Source: Malus domestica
Lineage: Eukaryota > Streptophyta > Magnoliopsida > Rosales > Rosaceae
Direction of reading: 5' to 3'
NCBI RefSeq assembly: GCF_042453785.1
Contig: NC_091665.1
Coordinates: forward strand, 15,323,501 to 15,387,500
DNA length: 64,000 bases
Shown: positions 1 to 11,827 of the stretch, piece after piece
Position numbering within the stretch: the first letter of the stretch is position 1
How the letters are laid out: every line of letters begins with the position of its first letter
The notes under the pieces: generated by a model
Told to the model about the DNA's origin: nothing
The model's input: only the letters and a program-made list of their open reading frames with translations
Database searches by the model: none
Position numbers and translations under genes: made by a program

Positions 1-381
1 AGTAACTGCTTCTTTACTAATTAAATTAAGTATAACTTCTTTATTGATACAGCTAACTTCATGTTGACTGATGCTACTTACAATTCTACTTCTGTTTTCA
101 AATAAACCTAATTGATACAAATTATATTTATTTTTCTGTGTTCTCTCAAAACCTCTTCTAATAAATTCTTGTGCTTCTTCTTCATTAGGATAAATATCTT
201 CAGCTTTAACTACTTCTTTTCCTTTTTTTCCTAAAGAGTTCAATTTTATATTATCAAAAGGATTTAGCGTAGGTATTCTAATATTATTATTTGCACTTAA
301 AGTTAAATTTTCTAATTTATCTAGCAAAGATAGTGGAAGTGATGAAGATGCATTATGTAAAACTTGGTTTATTTCTGCTAT
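1..381 (-). pseudogene. Caulimovirid-like polyprotein fragment (possible movement-protein region), runs off window
   Basis: On the minus strand an open frame of 127 codons runs from a stop at 382-384 down to base 1 and leaves the window. It is rich in Asn, Lys and Ile and contains an IPTLNPFD stretch followed by a charged segment with GFERTQKN and a segment ending ISKEA. This general pattern recalls the region around the movement protein of plant pararetroviruses. It lies downstream (minus sense) of a tRNA-iMet primer site and two small ORFs, which fits an integrated caulimovirid. A retrotransposon gag region is the alternative. The in-frame stop suggests decay. The family call is inference from layout and residual similarity, not a search result. 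Confidence 0.4.
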
Positions 382-805
382 TTATTCTTCAACTTGATCT
401 AATTTTTCAGCCAAACTTAAAACTAATTGAATAATTAAATTATTTTGCCTAATGGGAATATTACTACTAGATACTTGTGTTGAAAAATCTGTTAAACTTA
501 ATGGTTATTTATCTAACTTACTAATTTCTTTCAAAGCTTGGATATATTTTCTGCTAGTTCTAGAATCGGTCATTAAACTAATAATTTATCTATTTTATTA
601 TGCAAGTTATGTATTTGTTCACTCAACTCTTTTGGCACTCAATGAATTTTTTGAACTTCTAATTTTAACTGCTCAACTATTTCCAGTGAATTTTTTTGAA
701 CTAATTGAATTTTTTTGAACTTCTAATTTTTGAACTTCTAATTTGAACTTCTAATTGTATTTGTTCACTCAACTCTTTCGGCTTACTATCTATGAGGTCA
801 ACAAG

Positions 806-1120
806 CTATTTTATCTCTCTTTTGCTAGGAAACCTTTGAATATTTTTATTATTATCTTTTAATTGAGATGTAATATAGTCTAAATTTTGTCTAATTGTTT
901 TTATGGAATTTTTCTGAAAATGCTCTAACAACTGGTTTAACAAATGATTATGCTTATTATTTTCTAATTTTATATTTTCTGCTTGACTAATAATAAGATC
1001 CATAATACTATTGGCTTGTGGATTTTCTTCACTATACAAAATATGATTATGCTTTTTAAATGGAAAATAACAAACTAAACTATTTTGGTCTAAGGATTTT
1101 TTTTTTTTTTTGAGGTTCAC
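806..1120 (-). CDS. Small Lys/Asn-rich ORF of the putative pararetroviral remnant
   Basis: A 104-codon minus-strand ORF that starts in a poly-Lys run encoded by the T-tract near 1093. It is hydrophilic with heptad-like Ile/Leu/Asn spacing (HNHLLNQLLEHF, then DYITSQLKDN), so a coiled coil is likely. It sits between the 98-codon ORF and the longer frame at the window start, in the same order. Between 700 and 800 the T/A-rich sequence repeats a short motif (ttttgaacttctaatt) several times, which suggests slippage and loss of the original frame. I do not recognise a specific family. Confidence 0.35.
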   Translation of the reverse strand: MNLKKKKKSLDQNSLVCYFPFKKHNHILYSEENPQANSIMDLIISQAENIKLENNKHNHLLNQLLEHFQKNSIKTIRQNLDYITSQLKDNNKNIQRFPSKREIK

Positions 1121-1184
1121 TAATTTCTAAATTAAGATAATCTATCATAAACTATAATCTATCTTTCTCTAGAGTTACGGCTAA

Positions 1185-1481
1185 CTAGTTTCTTAGAAAC
1201 TCTCTTTCTTCTCTCAAGGTCTCTAAAACTTGATCTGTTGCTCTTTTTGCTTCTAAAACTTTATGCTGCAGTTCTGTGTTATTATATTTACGAATAAATG
1301 AAGGATATTCAAGATAACCAAGACAAGACTTCTGCTTCTTCAAATTACTGGTAATTCTTTTGGATATATATGCTAATCTTCTCTTTATGCTATTTATAGT
1401 TGGATGTCTGGGACAATAAATACCTGGTGGTTGTGGCTGACAAGGTCTACAAGGACAATAATATTTGTTGTTCATACACAA
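1185..1481 (-). CDS. Cys-rich small ORF, first ORF after the primer-binding site
   Basis: A 98-codon minus-strand ORF that begins about 90 bases downstream (minus sense) of the tRNA-iMet primer site. The N terminus is Cys/Pro-rich (YYCPCRPCQPQ, then YCPRHP). It is followed by a basic helical region and a C-terminal charged helix ending in EREFL. The Cys cluster could bind metal, but it does not match the CCHC knuckle spacing. Position right after a primer site, then another small ORF, then a long frame is like caulimovirid genomes with small leading ORFs. The product is not recognised by name. Confidence 0.4.
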   Translation of the reverse strand: MCMNNKYYCPCRPCQPQPPGIYCPRHPTINSIKRRLAYISKRITSNLKKQKSCLGYLEYPSFIRKYNNTELQHKVLEAKRATDQVLETLREEREFLRN

Positions 1482-1568
1482 TAAACAAATGTGATATTAG
1501 TTGTGTTAATGACTTCCGTCCTCAAGGTACTTTACTATTATAATTATACTATTAAAATGCTAAACTTA

Positions 1569-1580
1569 GCTCTGATACCA
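1569..1580 (-). promoter_or_regulatory. Primer-binding site complementary to initiator tRNA-Met
   Basis: Read on the minus strand these 12 bases are TGGTATCAGAGC, the standard primer site for initiator tRNA-Met used by plant pararetroviruses and Copia elements. It fixes the orientation (minus) and the start of minus-strand DNA synthesis of the element at 1-2120. No clear CA-ending LTR abuts it, which favours a pararetrovirus over an LTR element. Confidence 0.75.
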
Positions 1581-1589
1581 GATTCGCAA

Positions 1590-2120
1590 CGGAAGCCCGG
1601 TTAAATAGTCGGATGAACATTATAACAACTAGACATAAAACCCTGCACATGGAACTCGACATGTTTCAGCATGACGGCCACTCATAGTACAAGTATAAGG
1701 CCTTAAAGGCTGAACTCCGAAGAACTCAGAGATACCTTGGTTAATATCTAGTTACTTGTATGACAAGCATTCAACTATAACAGGGTGCTTGAACAAAGTA
1801 TGATCGTCAGTTTAGCAGGTTAATAATATAACTACAATAGTGTTTCCCTGTTTTAGACTAGAAGTCTAATTAAACAAACACACTAAAGAAAGAAAAGAAA
1901 ATTTACTTAAGACTTGGAGATTGCTTGAATATGTACACTTGAACTTTTATTGATATATAGAATGTTTACAAAGAGAAGTTTACAAAGGAATGTTTACAAA
2001 GGATGCTTGGAAGGTTTTGGATACTTGAGTGTATGAGGATTGAAGGATGGTGTGTGTATGGTGTGTCTCTGCTGTGTTGTTTCGTGTGTTCTACATGGGA
2101 GAAAAAGCTCCCTTATTTAG
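1590..2120 (-). promoter_or_regulatory. Leader/promoter region of the minus-strand pararetrovirus-like remnant
   Basis: Non-coding region upstream of the primer site. On the minus strand a TATA-like CTAAATAA lies near 2115, followed by a short hairpin-prone GGGAG...CTCCC segment. An AATAAA polyadenylation signal lies near 1950. A promoter followed within about 170 bases by a poly(A) signal and then the primer site is the arrangement expected for a terminally redundant retro-transcript. The assignment is inferred from these short signals only. Confidence 0.4.
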
Positions 2121-2399
2121 AAATCTAATTCCTAAACAACAAACTAACTTTCCATCTATTTACAACTTTTTGAGTAGTGACAGCACACTGTTTCTGAAAG
2201 CTGTCAGCACTGGTTCTAGAATCTAGCTGACTTGTCTTTGCTTTAATGAAGGTCATGTGAATCCATGTTGTCTTGGCTGCTGCAATATTTGCCACCTTGG
2301 TTTTTGTATTCCAATGTGATCTGAAAATGTCAGTCTTCTTTTCTCTTTTTTTGGATGCATTCTTTGGAAAAATCATGTGAACTTTGCTATGAACATTGC

Positions 2400-4290
2400 T
2401 GAATACTGAGCAATCTTGTATATATGTGTGAGGGGCAAGATCGGCATTTTTGCAAAATTTTGTCCTAATGATTAAAATGAATTTTTTTTGGGGTTTTTAG
2501 TTAGTTTTCCATTATTTGTATGGGATGTAACTTTTTCACTCTCGTTTCTCTTTATGAACTCATATTTTTCTTAAGCCGTTGAAATTAGGTTATTGAAAAA
2601 AAAAAAAGCCTTATAAAAAAAATAAACAAAGAGGGAACCCAGTGCAGAAAATAAAAATAAAAATGAGGGTGGGAAATCACTTTAAGTTTTTTTTAGTACA
2701 TATATTCAATTATTTACTTATTATTAGACTTAATTACAAATTTTGTCCTTCAATTTTAGTTTTTGTTCCACTTTGATCCTCCAACTATTTTATCCCACCT
2801 GAAGTTCGAAAAAGTTGACATGATTAGTGGCATGCACATTACAAGTCGGTTGTTTTCGTGCGAACTGACCATGTACGGCGTCAACTATATTAACAATGAA
2901 ACTTTTCACACCGGCACCAAACTGTGAGTGTTTACTCCAACCACAAAGAGAGATGAGGGAGAAAGAGATGGATGAAAGAATTAATTGGGTTCTAGGTTGA
3001 TAAAGTGTTTAGTGAATCTGAAATTTAGTCAGTTTTAGTGGCAGTTATAAAACACAACTTCATACCAAACTGGCATATTTAGGTTGACTGGTTGGTTGAT
3101 TTTGTTTGTTTTTAGCATAAATATGTACCAATTCGTTAACATACCACCAAGCTATTTTTTATTAACATAATGACACCGAGCTTTTATTGCAGCCTATGCT
3201 ACTGAATCAGCGGCCGTGTTGAAGAGACAATGATTTCATTTGCAAACATCTATCGGCGGAATTAAATATATCATGAGGTTATCCGATATTGTAATAATCA
3301 TTGATCAGCAAGACGAATATAGAAGTGATTCGTGCTAATAGATAAAAGATATTTTGGTCAAACAGTTGAGTTATCGAAATGTTCCATCAAAAGTCGATCA
3401 CCTTTTGTTCCAATCCATCAAAAAACAAAAAGCAAAAAAAGTCGCTTTTCGTTCTTATTAGATACATTGTTAAAAATTCAGGCACCAACTTGAGATGAAA
3501 TAAAGGATCAAAGTGAAAATAAAAAAATAAAAAAAAAAACCCCTAAAATGTAGGGGAAAATTTTGAAATTACCCCTTTTTTTTCCTTAAAAATTTGGTAT
3601 GCCTGCCCCGCATTACCAAACTTCCATAACCGTTTCATAGACAAGATCCAGGTAGTCTGCCGAAATAACCGTTTGGCGTGTATCGAATGAAAACAATTCC
3701 AAAGGAGCGCAATCCGAGGTTCTTCGTGGAAACCCTTATGAGAACTTTTGAATGTCTGTTTATTTTTCACATGTAATTCCTTACAATTGTTGCTGCAAAA
3801 CTTTGTGAGGCATTGGAACAACATTCTTCACCATTTTGCATATCGGTACGTTTTATAATTTAGTCCTTTTTATATATTTGTTGAGTTTGTTGTAATCCAT
3901 GCATGCCTTATAGGAGAATTTCAAGGTGCAAAGACGTCCATTCACATTGCTCTAATCAACTGGCTCAATCGGCCTCTATTGTTTGAGAATCTTGCAATGT
4001 ATCATAATTTGGTATCATTGCGTTCAAGCATTTTAAATTCCAGATGTTTTTAACCATAAAAAATAAAATTCTACGAGTTTTCTTGTCTTTTTCATCCTGG
4101 ATTGTTCATGATATCAATGTTATGACTTAGGAGCACTGTGCTATAATTAAACAGCAAGGCACATTGTGTTAACCGTCACAAATGTATTCCTTCTTTGAAG
4201 AAGTCACGGATATTTCTTTACAACATTATTCCTCCTGTTATTTTCATCATTTAATCGATTTGAATTGGTGAAGGTGATCAAGATCTGACC
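2400..4290. other. Intergenic, AT-rich; degenerate inverted-repeat element at about 2725-3580
   Basis: No gene is visible. Around 2735-2800 the sequence contains phrases such as ttttgtccttcaat and cactttgatcctcc. Related phrases occur in reverse orientation around 3480-3580, so this looks like an old non-autonomous element with long degraded terminal inverted repeats. The last 150 bases before 4294 should hold the promoter of the Expp1-like gene, but I see no convincing TATA box. Confidence 0.3.
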
Positions 4291-4293
4291 GTC

Positions 4294-5651
4294 ATGGGGA
4301 AGATAACAATGGCGAAGAAGAAGAAGAACACGATCATGGTCACACCATTGATGATGGTAATGATGACGATGTATGTATTTGTTGGAGATGCAGCTGATAC
4401 AAACAGTGTTTATGATCCATGCTCAGATGCAAAAATCCAGAGATTAGATGGGTTTACTTTTGGCCTTGCATTTTCAAAAAAAGACAAGTTCTTTTTTAAT
4501 CAGACTCAACTTTCTCCGTGTGACAAGCGGCTTTCGCTCACCGGAAATGATGCCCAGCTTGCTGTGTTTAGGCCTAAAGTTGATGAGATGTCTTTCCTAA
4601 GCATCAACAACAGCACCTTCAGTCCGGTGTGTAATCCAACTACTTAGCTTGATTATCTGGTTAGAATTAAGATATGTAGCCTCTTTTTATTTTGTTTAAT
4701 TGGTAATTATTGTTATACGATCATGCTATGGAAGCAGAGATACAATTCATGTTTCTATAGTTGCACTGAGAAAAATCTCAACTGCTTTCTGTCACATTCG
4801 GAGTTTATCGGGCACCAAATTCTGAATTTGCAATTATATGTATGTTTGGAATCGAAAAGTTTTTTCCGGTTTATGGTAGCCCTAAGATAAGGGTTGTGGA
4901 AATGGATTATGAAATTGCTAAGGCGTGTCAAAATCTTTGAATTTTCCTCCCTGCAATTTTGATTGCTTTAAAGTAAAATATCGCTTGCTTCTATAAAGGT
5001 TGAAAAGACTCAAAACCTACTGGAAACCCTAAATTTACATATATGTAGTCCCCTTCTATTGAGGGTTCCCTTACATAACACCTTATGGTATCTATATATA
5101 CATACATATAGCCTCTAAAGTGAATGTGGTAGTTTTATCTCCTGCATGAGTCAAATTAATTTTGATGATTTTCCATAAATTCCTCTACAGATCAAGGCTG
5201 GTGGGTACATGGTAGCTTTTGCCGGACGGAAGTATGCAGCAAGATCACCCCCAATATTGGTTGCTGATGACTCACACACCATAACAAGCTTCACCTTGGT
5301 ACAATCTCTCTCTCTCTCTCTCTTTCTCTCTCTAAGCATCAGCAAGCATTGAACTTGTGTTTCGTTTTGCAGGTACTTGAATTCGAAAGGGGGACTCTTC
5401 TTAATTTGTATTGGAAGAAATTCGGGTGCAAGGCATGCTCCGGGGACTATTCTGTGTGCCTCAACGATGAAGATTGTGCTGTTCCAAATTCAAAATGTAA
5501 AGGCAGTGGTGGATCTTTTGACTGCAACCTAAGCATACAGTTGGCCTTCTCAGGAACAGACAAGCATCTTCAAGTGCTTAACTCCTGGTATGAGGTGAAA
5601 AATCTTCGGAAGTACTCACTCTATGCCCTATTCTCCAATCTTCTGCAGTAA
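4294..5651 (+). CDS. Expp1-like secreted protein (3 exons, 239 aa)
   Basis: Exons 4294-4626, 5191-5298 and 5373-5651 join in phase 0 through GT-AG introns (donors gtgtgt and gtacaa; acceptors ctacag and ttgcag) to give 239 codons plus TAA. The N terminus has a basic KKKK stretch and then a Met-rich hydrophobic segment (about residues 14-31), so a signal peptide is likely. The mature part starts near DPCSDAKIQR. Later landmarks are FTFGLAFS, NQTQLSPCDKRLSL, GGYMVAFAGRKYAARS, YWKKFGC and IQLAFSGTDKH with LNSWYEV, all typical of the plant Expp1 family (Arabidopsis At3g44150 type). There are at least eight Cys and N-glycosylation sequons near residues 69 and 105-106. The molecular function of the family is unknown to me; a secreted or membrane-associated extracytoplasmic protein is inferred. 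An alternative start is Met-6 at 4309. The frame is intact, so the gene is probably functional. Confidence 0.85.
5305..5333 (+). repeat. (CT)n microsatellite in intron 2 of the Expp1-like gene
   Basis: A nearly perfect CT run with one interruption (tctttc) in the 74-base second intron, starting six bases after the donor. It is a likely length-polymorphic site and also serves as pyrimidine-rich sequence in this very short intron. Confidence 0.8.
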
Positions 5652-6103
5652 CAATGCAACTTAATATGTGGTGATGGGTTCAAGCTTGCAAGCTTGAATG
5701 TGGTGGTTGTATCGAAGTGTTTCGTCAAATGGTGTCTAACTGCTTGTATGATAGATATTTACCAGTTCACATTTTCTAGGCGCTAAATAGTTAAACCTAT
5801 GTGCGACGTCTTGCTTGGTACTCCCCGAGTAAAGAGGGCCTAGAATCCAAAAAACTCCGTGCTCAAATGGTTAAGGGATTTGTAACCCAGTTTTACAACC
5901 TGATAAGTTTAACAAATTTAGTCATTACTTCATGCTAATTTGTCGCCTTTGTCTTTCGTTTTCATTATGTACCAAAATCACCGTGCCAAAACTGTGTACT
6001 GAAAAAAATATATGTAGGTATATATGAAGTTAGTGTATGTGGGTGTGTGAGTTTGTGCCTGTGTTCTATATATTTCATGGGAGTAGCTCATTAAGGTTGA
6101 GAA

Positions 6104-9100
6104 TAGACCTGGCAGTTTATGACACAATACGATGACACGACACGAATATAACGGGTTTTGGGTCAACACGATAACTAATCGGGGTCATTATTGGGTGACA
6201 CGGTAAGAACCCGTTAATAATGGGTATACACGCGGGTAACACGTGGGTAACTTGTTTCAACCTGATAAGAAAAAAAATTATTTTGATAATTTTAAACTTT
6301 AATTACTAAAAGATTTATTATAAAATAGAATAGCCATATTAATATATACAATATATTCTACATTAAATATATATTATATAGTTTTGTATTATTATTCTAT
6401 ATAATTTAAAACAAAAAGCTTTGGTCATCATTTATTTTTAGGGTAAATCGTCAAAATGGTCCCTGAGATTTGCATAACTCATTACTTTGGTCCCTAAGAT
6501 TCCAAATCGAGAAAAGTGGTCTATGAGATTGTCCACCATCCATCATTTTGATCATTCTGTTAAAAATTCGGTTAAATGTCCTGGAGCTCTTGGCCGGAAG
6601 TTTGGGCTATTTTCAAAGCTTCGTAACTCAATCATTTCTTAACCAAATTCAACCCATAATATATCAAAATGAAGATAGGAAAATGTAGAATAATATTATA
6701 ACTATTTCAAAGCCCAATAGTTGCCGAAGATGGCCGGAAAATAGCCTCAAAGTTGACTGGTCCGAGTAAAAACTTGAAAAAAGTTTTGGTCATTATTTAT
6801 TTTTAGGGTAAATCGCCAAAATGGTCCTTGAGATTTGCATAACTCATCACTTTGGTCCCTGAGATTCCAAATCGCTAAAAGTGGTCCCTGAGATTGTCCA
6901 CCATCCATCATTTTGGTCCTTCCATTAAAAACTCCGTTAAGTGTCCCGGAGCTCTTGGTCGGAAGTTTGAGCAATTTTCAAAGCTTCGTAACTCAATCGT
7001 TTCTTAACCAAATTCGACTCATAATATATCAAAATAAAGATAGGAAAGTATAGAATAAGATTATACCTATTTCGAAGCCCAATGGTTGCCAGAGAATAGC
7101 CTCAAAGTTGACTGGTCCGAGTGAAAACTTGAAAACTCGCCGGAAACTGGGTAAACTTTAAATGTTCATAACTTCTTCAATACTCAACAAAATCATACTT
7201 CTTGATGAGAAAAAGAGAATGGTACCTTTTTTGGAGGCTAACTCGCTGTGGTTTGGCCGAAAAACGGCTCAAAAGTGGCTATCTTGGTCTCGAGTTAGCC
7301 ACTTTCGAGCCGTTTTCTGGCCAAACCACATCAAGTTAACCATAAAAAAAGATACCATTCTCTTTGTCTCGTCGAGAAGTATGATTTTCGTTTCGAATTA
7401 CTTGATTTCGTTGAGTATTGAAGAAGTTATGAGCGTTTAAAATTTACCTAGTTTCCGGCGAGTTTTCAAGTTTTCACTTGGAACAGTCAACTTTGAGGCT
7501 ATTTTCCGGCCATCTCTGGCAAGCATTGGGCTTTTAAATAGGTATAATCTTATTCTACACTTTTCTATCTTCATTTTGATATAATATGGGTCGAAATTGG
7601 TTAAGAAACGATTGAGTTACGAAGCTTTGAAAATTGCCCAAAGTTCCAGCCAAGAGCTCCGGGACACTTAATGGAGTTTTTAACGGAATGACCAAAAAAT
7701 GATGGATGGTGGATAATCTCAGGGACCACTTTTATCGATTTGGAATCTCAGGGACCAAAGTGATGAGTTATGCAAATCTCAGGGACCATTTTGACGATTT
7801 ACCATTTTATCTCCCTACTCCCGTTACCCTCTCTCCCAACCCGCCGCCTGTTCTTCCTAGCCCCTCTCTCCCGTCGTATGTTCTTCCGGTAACCTCTCTC
7901 AGTATCTCTTTTATCCTCCTTCGTGCAGTGGATGCTTGGACGGAATCATTCTTGATCTTGTCATCTATACTCTGGTCGTCTCTACATCTTTGCATTCTCC
8001 AGATTCCACTCCAGGTTCGATTTTGTTTCTACATCTCTACATCTCTGTTCTTTTCATTTGTTTAATGTTGTATCTTCATAAAACTTATGTTTTTATTTCT
8101 TATTTTTCATTCGAAATTATGAATTTTCATTTCTTGAAAAAAAAACCCATGTTTTGTTTTTAAAATCTGATAATCTTTTATTTGTTCCAACATGCAGTGA
8201 TTTAACTTTGGATTATATGACTTGTTAATTGATATGGGGATTCTGGATTTTAGCTACTGATATCTGATTTACTTTTTCTGTTGAAATCTGCTCAGGGGGT
8301 ATTTGAATTTCTGCATTTCATTTGCTGAGTCTGTGTTTACTGCTTGTTAAGTACATGATGTGCACCCTACTGCTTGATGTAAATTTGTTTAAAACACAAG
8401 TGTTTTACCAATCTCACAGTCTTGTGTTGGACCAATTTGGCACATCTCCGTGCATAGTAGCTCGTTTAGTTTTATCAGTATCATACTTATCCCCTTATTT
8501 GGTTTTTCATTTCAGAGATTTCTTCCTTCTATGAGTACATTTTTCATGAATTACATAGCCATTATGTGGTCAATTTGAAATGAAGCAGCAAAACATTATA
8601 GTGTTGTTATATTTCGTTTGCCTATGGATATTGGTCTTTAAACATTTACCTTATATGCTGTATTGAATTGGAAGACCATAAGAAGGTTAGGTTTACACTG
8701 CATGCCCCAGACCTAGAGTCTTGTTTGTGTCGTAAACTGAAGAATTTTGTGACATTTTTCTTGTGCCATCTTTTTTTATTTGATGTCTCTTCATTCATAC
8801 GCTGTGAACTCAATCTATTGTCCTTTTTTTTTAACAGGGAGAGTTCTATAATTATTCTGGATGCGGTAACATATTCAATTCAATTGCAACCATCCTGTTG
8901 TGCGCCAGTTTATTGTAGATGCTTGAGGTAGAATTTCCTGCATGTTCAGTCACAATTTTATCAAATAGAATTTCTTATCATTTGAAATATGCATTGGTGA
9001 ATTTGATGTGGAACCTATTTATAGCTCCCTGAGATACTCTGCATTGCATAATTACATTGTGAGCTCTGAGATCTAAAGTTGTGTAATAGTCATGTAATAG

Positions 9101-9491
9101 TGTCATTCCATAACCCAAGTGTGCTTCTAAATCATATCATTTTGTCTATATGACAATCTTCCTCTGTAATTAATAATTATTATGGAAAGGAACTAGCAAA
9201 TTGCTGTTCTTATAAGCTCAATTATTCCCACTGGGGGTGGGCTTGCAAACCTTTTTTTCACTTAAAAAAAGTATTATGTTTTTTATTTGATTATTTATTG
9301 GTTTAAAATATATTTTCCTTAACAGGTAACATGTTAGGTCATATTACCCGTTAATATTATCGGGTCGATTTCAGGTCAGGTCATTTTACCCATTTATTTT
9401 AACAGGTGTTACAGGACACGACCCGTTAAGATATCGGGTATGACACGAAAACAACATGAACACGGGAAACACGATATGAATGCTAAGTCTA
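6104..9491. mobile_element. hAT-type non-autonomous element, 3388 bp, 8-bp target duplication
   Basis: The element begins tagacctggcagtt and ends, in reverse complement, tagacttagcatt. It is flanked by an exact 8-base direct repeat gttgagaa at 6096-6103 and 9492-9499. Both subterminal regions carry repeated gacacgac / cgggt / acccgttaa motifs in opposite orientation. An 8-bp duplication with short terminal and long motif-rich subterminal regions fits the hAT superfamily. No transposase is visible. The interior holds a fold-back element (6438-7806) and about 1.1 kb (7810-8940) of T-rich, intron-like sequence with no recognised coding domain. It is the same family as the element at 53306-57311. 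Confidence 0.8.
6417..7806. mobile_element. Fold-back (long inverted repeat) element with a tandemly duplicated left arm
   Basis: The arm begins with taaatcg..caaaatggtccctgag and continues through ggtccctgagattcc, ccggagctcttgg and gaagcttcgtaactcaat. It occurs at 6417-6772, again directly at 6782-7137, and in inverted orientation at about 7440-7806. The centre at about 7230-7340 is itself palindromic (gtggtttggccgaaaa and its inverse). The unit at 6785-7806 is therefore a complete fold-back element, and the extra left arm arose by tandem duplication of about 365 bases. It lies inside the hAT element at 6104-9491. No coding capacity is seen. Confidence 0.7.
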
Positions 9492-9499
9492 GTTGAGAA

Positions 9500-10130
9500 G
9501 GTTCACCTTTTTACACATTACCAATGGGTTCCCAAGCCTTCGCTTGATGGCAGCAATTGCAGTTGCAAATGCCCTGACAAAATTATTAACGTGCTTTTTT
9601 TTGTCGAACAAAATTATTAATGTGCTTAATGTGGTCTTCTTGTCAGTTTTCCTCGAGGTACATGGTGCATGTACAATCTTTTCATTCATTGCACGTTTTA
9701 AGAAAGAATTGGAACTTAAAAAAAGTGTTACTTTCAACAGGTAAGTTATGAAAAAATTTACCTCGTGTATAAGAAATCTCCACAAAACTGCCCTTGGACC
9801 AAGTAACACTTCTAGCCCTGTGTATGATGACCAAGAGTTTTTTGCCTGCAAGGAAATATGTCATCTTGGAACATAGTTTAACAAGAGGACACTTTTGAGT
9901 CACGAAAAAAATCGAGGTAGTTTTTCCCGCAAAGGTATAAAAATTGTTGTACTCTTCGCCAGCTTCATTTTGACATATTATGAGTCAATTTTGGTATTGG
10001 TCGGTTTCCTGCAAGTTGTGGCTGTTGGTCGCCGCATAGCGGTGGCGCATGGTCACAATGACCTACTTTGCCTTCTTAGGCTATTTTCGATGCCCTGAAT
10101 CTGTTTTTGGCATCTGCTTGACGTAATTCC
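9500..10130. other. No recognised gene
   Basis: Short open frames exist on both strands at 9490-9900, but they overlap each other, lack recognisable motifs and show no splice context. The stretch from about 9890 may be the eroded start of the LTR described next. Confidence 0.3.
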
Positions 10131-11827
10131 ACTGTTTAAGCCTAGTTTCGTAAAGGTCCTTCACTTGACCTTTGTGGTAGATGAAATTCCAACTGTTGGA
10201 TCATCATGAAATTATACTATGTTGTTGTGCATATTATTGGAGGATCTTGGGAACTTGTGCATCATAAATTTAATGTGCAGCTCATCAAGATTGAATTACG
10301 TTGGGTTGTTGACCTTACCATTGATTCAGAGTTGAAACTTTTGGTCAATATATCCTAAAATCATTATTGAATGTTGTAGTTGACGTGTATAACCTAGAAT
10401 TAAGTGTTTTATCAATAGAATTCTAAGACGAACTTGGACTTTGTTTAGGCGGTAATTGTTTGTAAGCGCCTTGATCTTTGTGCTAGCAAAGATTTATAAA
10501 TGTGTTTTGCTATGGATAATTGAAATGTTTGTGAAATAAGAGGGCTAGTAGAGGATTGTTGACCCATGGTTAAGGAGAGTTGTGATACCAAACTCAATCC
10601 TATCTAGTTCCTTTGAGTTGTTCAAAATTAGGTTTTTAGAATGCTAGTTGGTTCCGTTGAGTGCTCAAGAACCGTCTTCCGCTTTTGCCTAGATTTCGTT
10701 GAGTGGTCCAGAATCCCTATTTCTACGTGGTTCCGTTAAGTGGTCCGGAATCGTGTTATGTTTAGATTCCATCGAGTGGTCCAAAATTCCTTTTCCTATC
10801 TGGTTCCATTGAGTGGTCCGGAACCGTATTATGTTCGGATTTCATTAAGTGGTCCATGATCCCTTTCCCTATTCAGTTCTGTTGAGTGGAACATTGTTTT
10901 GTTCAAATTCAGTTGAACGGTTCATAACCCTATCTTCATTGGATTTTGTTGAGTGGTTTGGAATCGCTTTCCCTCTTCGGTTTCATTCAGTGGTCTGGAA
11001 ACCTATCTTTGTTGGATTCTGTTGACCGGACCGGGATCCCTTTTCGTGTTCGGTTTCGTTGAGTGGTCCAAAATTCTGTCTTTATTGGATTTTGTTGAGT
11101 GGTCCAGAATCATTTCCCTATTTAGTTTCGTTTAGTGGTTCGGAACCCTATCTTTGATTCGATTTCGTTGAATTGGTTTGGAATCCCATTTCCTATTGGT
11201 TTTGTTGAGTTGGTACGGGAACCCTAGGTTCTTGTGAGTAAAAATTGCTCAAACCTATGCTTATGTGTGTAACTTAAGGTTATAATGATGTTATTTGGAA
11301 TCCTAATAGAGAATTACGGCAAACCTTATGGGAGTTTAGGTTTATTAAACTTAATGAAATGATATTTGATCTTAATGGTTGATTAACATAGTTAAATGTT
11401 TGTGCATCTTTGATTTATTGAATCGATTATCTATTGTGGTTATGAAATTGTTGTTGGAAAATAGTGTGATATATGTGAAAGATGAAATGGCAATCTTGAT
11501 TGTTAAATGGTTTCGTTAAGTAGTCTAGAATCATGCTTGTCGAGTTCTATTGAGTGAATCTAGAACTCTATGTTCTTTTGCTACGAAGCACCATAAGAAA
11601 TGTCGGAGTTTAACAAAGGGTGAACTACAAATGGCTTGATCTCGTATTGGGGTACGTATGTAGTCTAATATAGAGGTTAGATGCAATCATGAAATGAAAG
11701 AAAAAGTTACTATGCTTTTGAAGCATTGGGTTGTCTTTTATCATGTCTCGAAAGCGAGGCATAATAGTTAAATAGGTATTGATGTCACATGTCGGTCCTG
11801 GAGGTTTCTCAGGATCGAGGCTTGACA
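10130..11827 (+). mobile_element. Degenerate LTR of the same family as 57699-60580
   Basis: Several blocks match the intact solo LTR at 57699-60580 in the same order: the ccaactgttggatcatca segment (about 10187), tgttgaccttaccattga, gagtggtcc motifs, then near the end gaactacaaatggcttgat, a gggtacgta..agtcta block, gttagatgcaatcat and the terminal gatgtcacatgtcggtcctgg ... ggcttgaca. The 3' border TGACA falls at 11827, directly against the Copia integrase remnant. The 5' border cannot be placed exactly. It differs from the other two copies by a large expansion of the gagtggtcc motif. Confidence 0.6.
10640..11220 (+). repeat. Degenerate tandem array of about 37 bp units (consensus core ttccgttgagtggtccggaa)
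   Basis: The motif ttccgttgagtggtcc recurs about every 35-41 bases (for example near 10652, 10693, 10732, 10767, 10804, 10841 and 10877) and continues to 11215, giving roughly fifteen diverged units. Each has an aaccc/aatcc tail and a variable T-rich spacer. The two sister LTRs each have only about two such motifs (51300-51355 and 59815-59875), so this is an in-place expansion inside an LTR. Confidence 0.75.
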
